A DNA stretch of 11,535 nt, from positions 1 to 11,535 of the forward strand of contig CAMKAE010000051.1 in the NCBI GenBank assembly GCA_946410395.1. The letters are read 5' to 3'. Made by a program: the position numbers and the translations under genes. This document shows, piece after piece, positions 7,784-11,535 of this stretch. A model generated the notes under the pieces. The model did no database searches. It was not told the origin of the DNA and worked only from the letters and a program-made list of their open reading frames with translations. Origin of the DNA: an uncultured Clostridia bacterium (GTDB lineage Bacteria; Bacillota; Clostridia; Christensenellales; Aristaeellaceae). Positions within the stretch are counted from its first letter, which is position 1; each line of letters opens with the position of its first letter.

Positions 7784-7814
7784 AAGCCGCCGAAAGGCCC
7801 ATGCCGGGCGGCTT
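7784..7814 (-). promoter_or_regulatory. Hairpin at the predicted 5' end of the asd mRNA
   Basis: AAGCCGCC (7807-7814) and GGCGGCTT (7784-7791) form a perfect 8-bp stem with a 15-base loop that can pair internally through GGC/GCC. The predicted transcription start is about 7813, so the stem would close the extreme 5' end of the message. Only three T follow, so a terminator is unlikely. A 5' mRNA-stabilising hairpin is the simplest reading. Confidence 0.5.
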
Positions 7815-7819
7815 GAGAC

Positions 7820-7848
7820 ATCATATCATGCAGCCCCGGCACTGTCAA
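7820..7848 (-). promoter_or_regulatory. Sigma-A promoter of the asd-dapA-dapB operon
   Basis: A perfect -35 TTGACA (7843-7848) and a -10 TATGAT (7820-7825) are separated by 17 bases on the minus strand. TGA precedes the -10 directly, giving an extended -10 element. This is the strongest promoter sequence in the window. The resulting leader is about 54 bases long. Confidence 0.88.
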
Positions 7849-7930
7849 CACGCCTTTCCCGCCTTCGCGGCGTCCCGGATGTTCTTTTCCTGCTTTCTTT
7901 TCCGGGGGAACGTCAGAGCCGCGCGCATGT

Positions 7931-7963
7931 AAAAAACCGCGCCGGCCCCTTGCCCATCGCGGT
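7931..7963 (-). terminator. Terminator-like hairpin facing asd in the divergent region
   Basis: On the minus strand ACCGCG (7958-7963) pairs with CGCGGT (7936-7941) around a 16-base GC-rich loop, and the T run occupies 7931-7936. No minus-strand gene lies upstream. It may stop antisense transcription coming from the propeller gene or end a short leader RNA. The stem is short, so confidence is moderate to low. Confidence 0.4.
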
Positions 7964-7978
7964 CAATTGACGTATAAT
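7950..7978 (+). promoter_or_regulatory. Sigma-A promoter of the propeller gene, with palindrome in the spacer
   Basis: TTGCCC (7950-7955) and a perfect TATAAT (7973-7978) are separated by 17 bases. The 10-base palindrome GTCAATTGAC (7962-7971) lies in the spacer directly before the -10. Two more short inverted repeats follow downstream: GCTGTCAGC (7981-7989) and CGCACAGTGCG (7997-8007). Any of these could be a repressor site, but no regulator gene is present in the window to connect to them. Confidence 0.75.
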
Positions 7979-8033
7979 GAGCTGTCAGCCATGATACGCA
8001 CAGTGCGAAGCATCCGGCAAAGGAGTGACCATA

Positions 8034-10658
8034 TTGAGCAATTATGACAGCAGGAAACCCGGGGACGGTCAGTCCACCCGCGAAGTTCCGGCGCTTCAGG
8101 GCGAGACCCGTCGCCGCCGCAGCGAGCAAGGCACACAGCAGCGGCCCATCGGCGTCCCGACGCCTTTCTCCCGGGTCACCGGCAAAGTCCGGACCGCCTC
8201 CGAGGAGACCATTGCCCAGGAATCCAGCCAGGAGAACCGTGAGAAGGCCTACTCGGCCTACCGCGCCCAGACCGGCATCAGCAACCGCAACGTGCGCCGC
8301 CCCGTCCAGGCCGCAGGCTATGCGGAGCGGCCGCGGCCCCAGACCGATCGCACAGCGCTTCCGCCCATTGCCAGGCAGTCCGGACGCTCTGACGACCAGG
8401 CGCCGCCACCCGACCGTCGGCCTGCCTCCAGGCGCAGCTTTGTCCCCGTCATCATGACCGCTGTCGCGCTGATCGCCGCGCTGGGCGTGCTGGGCACCAT
8501 GCTGCTCCGGGGCGGAACAAAGGGAAGTGCGGAAGGTTCCGGTGCCGAAGATCCGGCTGCGCTCTCTTCGCCGCGGACCTACACCTTCGTCCCTGCAGAG
8601 ACTTCCGAGACGTCCGACGAAGCGCCGGCCGTCCCGGCCTATGATGAGGCGTCCGTCGAATCCGTCATCTCGCCTGAGGTGACCGCGGACAGCAGCGAAT
8701 GGATTACGGACGATCAGCTTGTCGGCTTTACCGTTCTCCCGGACGGATCCGACGAGGCGTCCGCGGAAGCGGAAACCATTCCGGAAGCCGCTGATTATGT
8801 CGAAGAAGAGACGGTCTATATCAGCGGGGAGGTCATAGAGGCCGAAATGGCCGTAACTTCCGGCGAAACTGTCACGGGGGACGTGCCTACGGTTCCGCTC
8901 ACGCCCACCGAAGTGCCGCCGGTCCGGACCGAGGACATCCCGGCCGTGACGTCCGCCCCCGCCGAGCCCGTCGCCGCTCTCTCCGCCGTGCCGAGCGCCG
9001 CCCCTGCGGCCGCTGCGGAACCCGCGGAAGAAGAAAAGGAGAAAGAGCCACGCCTGCTGGAAGTCGCGGCCGCCGAGAGCGCCGATCCTTCCCTGATCAA
9101 AGTGCAGAAGATCTTCAAGAACAGCAAGAAAGCCCAGGAAACCTATTTGCGCGACGATGCGGAAGCGGTTTGGGTGGCGGACGCGGAGCACTATCTGCTC
9201 AAGCCTTACGGTGTGCTGACCTTCCGCGGCTCGGGCTTCCGCCAGAATGCCGCCACGGGCACCGTGGACGACCTCAGCAGCATGGAAATCCTCTGGACAG
9301 CGGACGCCGGCAGCCTGCAGGGCACCAAGACGACCTTCTACGGCATCGGCCGCAACAGCCAGCCCGTGATCGTCCAGTGGCCCCAGGACATCCGCCGGAT
9401 CACCAACATGACCGAAACCAAGAAGGGCACATCCAGGCTCAAGGAAGTCATCGTCGCCGGCGAGGACGGTAAAATCTACTTCCTGGACCTGGCGGACGGC
9501 CAGCCGACCCGGGATCCCATCAATCTCGGCTATCCCGTGCACGCCACCCCGTCCATCCATCCCAGCGGCTATCCCTTCATGGCTGTGGGCCAGTACGGCC
9601 GCTTTGTGAAAGGCAAAAAGGCCACCGAAATCGGCATGCGGTGCTATGATCTGCTGACGCAGAAACAGATTACCCTGATCGACGGGTTTGACAAGACCTA
9701 CGACAGGACCATCGCGGGCAAGAAAAAGGTCGTCGGCTCCTTCAACACCAGCCCGGTCTTCACCGTGCTCTCGGATGACAACAAGGTCGCCACGATGCTC
9801 TTTGCCGGAACCAACGGCCTGCTCTACCTTGCCCGCGTGGAAATCGTGGTCGATCTCAACGACGGCGGCACGATGACCGCCAAGATCAGCGATGTGGTCC
9901 TGGCCTCCCAGGCCGCCAAGCAGGCTGCCGCCAACACCGCGGTGGAGAGCAGTCTGGCCGCTTACCAGAACTATGTGTTCTACGCGGACAAGTCCGGCTA
10001 CCTTCGCTGTGTGGACGCCAACACCCTGACCGTTCGCTGGGCCGTGGATACCGGCGATACGGTTGAATCGGCTGTCGCGCTTGACCTGGATCCCGATGAG
10101 CGCCTCTGGCTGTATACCGCCAACACCCTGCAGAATCGCAAAAAGGGCGACGCGCAGATCCGCTGTTACGACGCGGAAACCGGCGCCGAGCGCTGGAACG
10201 TCTCCCTGAACGTGGCCAAGCCCAAGAAGGACGCCTACATTCCGGGCTTCATCGCCTCTCCGGTCATCGGTCAGAACGACCTTGCGGAATATGTGTATTA
10301 CACGGTCTCGGGGCTCACGGCCCAGGGCGCGTCCGACGTCTTTGGCGGCGGCTCCGCCACAGAAGGCGCGCTGATCTGCCTGGATAAGGCCACCGGCCGC
10401 ATCCGCTGGTCCTACGCGCTGGACAGCTACACCTATTCCAGCCCCGTGGCCGTCTACAGCGCGGAGGGCAAGGGCTGGATCCTTCAGGCTTCCGCCGACG
10501 GCGCCCTGTACCTGCTCGACGGTCAGACCGGCAGCCTGCTACAGTCCATTGAGCTGGAGGGCGAAATCAACGGTTCTCCCGCCGTCTTCGGCAGCACGCT
10601 TGTCATCGGAACCCAGGGCAAAAACGCCAATCACATCTACGGCATCAGCCTGAAATAA
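8034..10658 (+). CDS. Membrane-anchored extracellular PQQ-like beta-propeller protein, function unknown
   Basis: The 874-residue protein has four parts. Residues 1-135 are a basic, Arg/Pro/Gln-rich, probably disordered cytoplasmic tail ending in RRPASRRS. Residues 136-158 are one hydrophobic transmembrane segment, oriented N-in by the preceding arginines. Residues about 160-355 are an acidic Ser/Thr/Pro/Ala/Glu-rich spacer. The rest is a propeller with blade-like repeats near 417, 480, 536, 596, 656, 707, 778 and 823, the last four with the PQQ-repeat pattern (LDxxTGxxxW). Eight segments fit a seven- or eight-bladed fold. The TTG at 8034 lies 8 bases after AAAGGAG (8019-8025); an in-frame GTG at 8025 overlaps that site and is less likely. 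PQQ-like folds often bind no PQQ, and no PQQ genes are seen. A cell-surface binding or scaffold role is inferred; no catalytic site is recognised. Confidence 0.9.
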   Translation: MSNYDSRKPGDGQSTREVPALQGETRRRRSEQGTQQRPIGVPTPFSRVTGKVRTASEETIAQESSQENREKAYSAYRAQTGISNRNVRRPVQAAGYAERPRPQTDRTALPPIARQSGRSDDQAPPPDRRPASRRSFVPVIMTAVALIAALGVLGTMLLRGGTKGSAEGSGAEDPAALSSPRTYTFVPAETSETSDEAPAVPAYDEASVESVISPEVTADSSEWITDDQLVGFTVLPDGSDEASAEAETIPEAADYVEEETVYISGEVIEAEMAVTSGETVTGDVPTVPLTPTEVPPVRTEDIPAVTSAPAEPVAALSAVPSAAPAAAAEPAEEEKEKEPRLLEVAAAESADPSLIKVQKIFKNSKKAQETYLRDDAEAVWVADAEHYLLKPYGVLTFRGSGFRQNAATGTVDDLSSMEILWTADAGSLQGTKTTFYGIGRNSQPVIVQWPQDIRRITNMTETKKGTSRLKEVIVAGEDGKIYFLDLADGQPTRDPINLGYPVHATPSIHPSGYPFMAVGQYGRFVKGKKATEIGMRCYDLLTQKQITLIDGFDKTYDRTIAGKKKVVGSFNTSPVFTVLSDDNKVATMLFAGTNGLLYLARVEIVVDLNDGGTMTAKISDVVLASQAAKQAAANTAVESSLAAYQNYVFYADKSGYLRCVDANTLTVRWAVDTGDTVESAVALDLDPDERLWLYTANTLQNRKKGDAQIRCYDAETGAERWNVSLNVAKPKKDAYIPGFIASPVIGQNDLAEYVYYTVSGLTAQGASDVFGGGSATEGALICLDKATGRIRWSYALDSYTYSSPVAVYSAEGKGWILQASADGALYLLDGQTGSLLQSIELEGEINGSPAVFGSTLVIGTQGKNANHIYGISLK

Positions 10659-10675
10659 AGAAAAGAGGAAGTTCT

Positions 10676-11535
10676 ATGCAGAAGCAAGGTCTCGGAACCG
10701 TCTGCGTCCAGGGCGGCTACACGCCCGGCAACGGTGAACCCCGCCAGATCCCCATCGTGCAGTCCACCACCTTCAAGTATGCCACCTCGGAGGACATGGG
10801 CAAGCTGTTCGACCTGGACGCGTCCGGGTATTTCTACACCCGCCTCCAGAACCCCACCAACGACTATGTGGCGGCCAAGATCGCGGAGCTGGAGGGCGGA
10901 AGCGCCGGCATGCTGACCTCCTCGGGCCAGGCGGCCAACTTCTTCGCCTTGTTCAATCTGGCCTCCTGCGGTGATCACCTGGTCGTCTCCTCCTCCATCT
11001 ACGGCGGCACCTTCAACTTGATCTCCGTCACGATGGCGCGCATGGGCATCGAGACCACCTTTGTCTCCCCCGACTGCACCGACGAGGAGCTGAACGCGGC
11101 CTTCCGCCCCAACACCAAGGCGGTCTTCGGCGAGACCATCGCCAACCCCGCCCTCACGGTGCTGGACATCGAGCAGTTTGCCCGGGCCGCCCATGCCCAT
11201 GGCGTGCCGCTGATCATCGACAACACCTTCCCCACCCCGGTCAACTGCCGCCCCATCGAATGGGGAGCGGACATCGTCACGCACTCCACGACCAAGTACA
11301 TGGACGGTCACGGGGTCGCGGTCGGCGGCGCCATCGTGGACGCCGGAAAGTTCGACTGGATGGCCCACAAGGACAAGTTCCCGGGGCTCACCACGCCGGA
11401 CGAGAGCTACCACGGCGTCGTGTACGCCGAGAAGTTCGGTCTGGGCGGCGCGTTCATCACCAAATGCACGGCCCAGCTGATGCGGGATTTCGGTTCGATC
11501 CAGTCCCCGCAGCACGCCTTCTATCTGAACCTCGG
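10676..11535 (+). CDS. metY: O-acetylhomoserine sulfhydrylase (Cys/Met metabolism PLP enzyme), C-terminus beyond window
   Basis: The first 286 residues of a PLP-dependent enzyme of the cystathionine gamma-synthase family are visible; the frame is open at the window end. The PLP lysine is K207 in HSTTKYMDGHG (203-213). YTRLQNPT (54-61), SSGQAANFF (82-90) and the PLP-contacting IDNTFPTP (181-188) are present. The N-terminal GYTPGNGEPRQIPIVQSTTF and the insert after the lysine favour O-acetylhomoserine (thiol)-lyase, which makes homocysteine from O-acetylhomoserine and sulfide, over cystathionine synthase or lyase. The missing C-terminal third would settle the subclass. The ATG at 10676 has AGAGGA at 10664-10669. 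It starts 17 bases after the propeller stop, with no terminator between, so the two are probably co-transcribed. Confidence 0.9.
   Translation, partial: MQKQGLGTVCVQGGYTPGNGEPRQIPIVQSTTFKYATSEDMGKLFDLDASGYFYTRLQNPTNDYVAAKIAELEGGSAGMLTSSGQAANFFALFNLASCGDHLVVSSSIYGGTFNLISVTMARMGIETTFVSPDCTDEELNAAFRPNTKAVFGETIANPALTVLDIEQFARAAHAHGVPLIIDNTFPTPVNCRPIEWGADIVTHSTTKYMDGHGVAVGGAIVDAGKFDWMAHKDKFPGLTTPDESYHGVVYAEKFGLGGAFITKCTAQLMRDFGSIQSPQHAFYLNL

Noticed and set aside
7760..8033. A lysine riboswitch or T-box in the region upstream of asd
   Set aside because: The strong promoter at 7820-7848 leaves only about 54 bases of leader, and I could not recognise conserved motifs of either element in the rest of the region.
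8025..8033. GTG at 8025 as the start of the propeller gene
   Set aside because: This GTG shares its first base with the AAAGGAG ribosome binding site, whereas the TTG at 8034 has an 8-base spacing.
7845..9560. A 571-codon minus-strand open frame antisense to the propeller gene
   Set aside because: It has Gly/Arg/His-rich composition with no recognisable domain, covers both intergenic promoters, and lies opposite a clear coding sequence. It is a GC-frame artefact.
8034..10658. Calling the propeller protein BamB or a PQQ-dependent dehydrogenase
   Set aside because: BamB is an outer-membrane assembly lipoprotein, but this protein has a transmembrane anchor and no lipobox, in an apparently Gram-positive genome. 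No dehydrogenase active-site motif or PQQ biosynthesis gene is visible.
10637..11515. A 292-codon minus-strand open frame at the right end
   Set aside because: It is antisense to metY, whose PLP-binding motifs are unmistakable, and has shadow-type composition.

Overview
The window is a GC-rich stretch of ordinary bacterial chromosome, read as Gram-positive, most likely a high-GC member of the Clostridia. The reasons are strong AGGAGG-type ribosome binding sites before nearly every gene, good sigma-A promoters, a deoB-purine nucleoside phosphorylase pair in the order known from Bacillus, an archaeal/fungal-type aspartate-semialdehyde dehydrogenase, and a membrane-anchored extracellular PQQ-like propeller of a kind common in gut Clostridia. 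The taxonomic call is an inference from gene content; there is no rRNA or other marker gene. I see no mobile element, CRISPR array, tRNA or rRNA.

Layout. Two transcription units run leftward and one runs rightward from a divergent control region at about 7760-8033. (1) Leftward, bases 1-4892: deoB, purine nucleoside phosphorylase, tldD, tldE/pmbA and the start of a small Cys-rich zinc-ribbon protein cut by the window edge. It begins at a TTGCTT-17-TACAAT promoter, and its genes lie 9-47 bases apart. (2) Leftward, bases 5001-7759: asd, dapA and dapB, the aspartate-semialdehyde to tetrahydrodipicolinate part of the lysine/diaminopimelate pathway. It has a near-consensus promoter (TTGACA-17-TATGAT with extended -10) and a clear intrinsic terminator after dapB. 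(3) Rightward, bases 8034-11535: an 874-residue membrane-anchored beta-propeller protein of unknown function, followed after 17 bases by O-acetylhomoserine sulfhydrylase (metY), which runs off the end.

How the genes fit together. DeoB and the phosphorylase salvage purine nucleosides to free base plus pentose 5-phosphate. TldD and TldE form one heteromeric metalloprotease. Asd, DapA and DapB make the precursor of lysine and of the peptidoglycan cross-linking residue, while MetY uses a homoserine ester made from the same aspartate semialdehyde, so the two divergent units both belong to aspartate-family metabolism. The propeller protein is the one gene whose role I cannot assign. The remaining points of interest are regulatory: palindromes around the propeller promoter, a terminator-like hairpin facing asd, a hairpin at the very 5' end of the asd message, and a hairpin overlapping the phosphorylase stop codon.

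I do not see a clearly new multi-gene system. The best leads are the propeller-metY pairing and the zinc-ribbon protein next to TldD/TldE.
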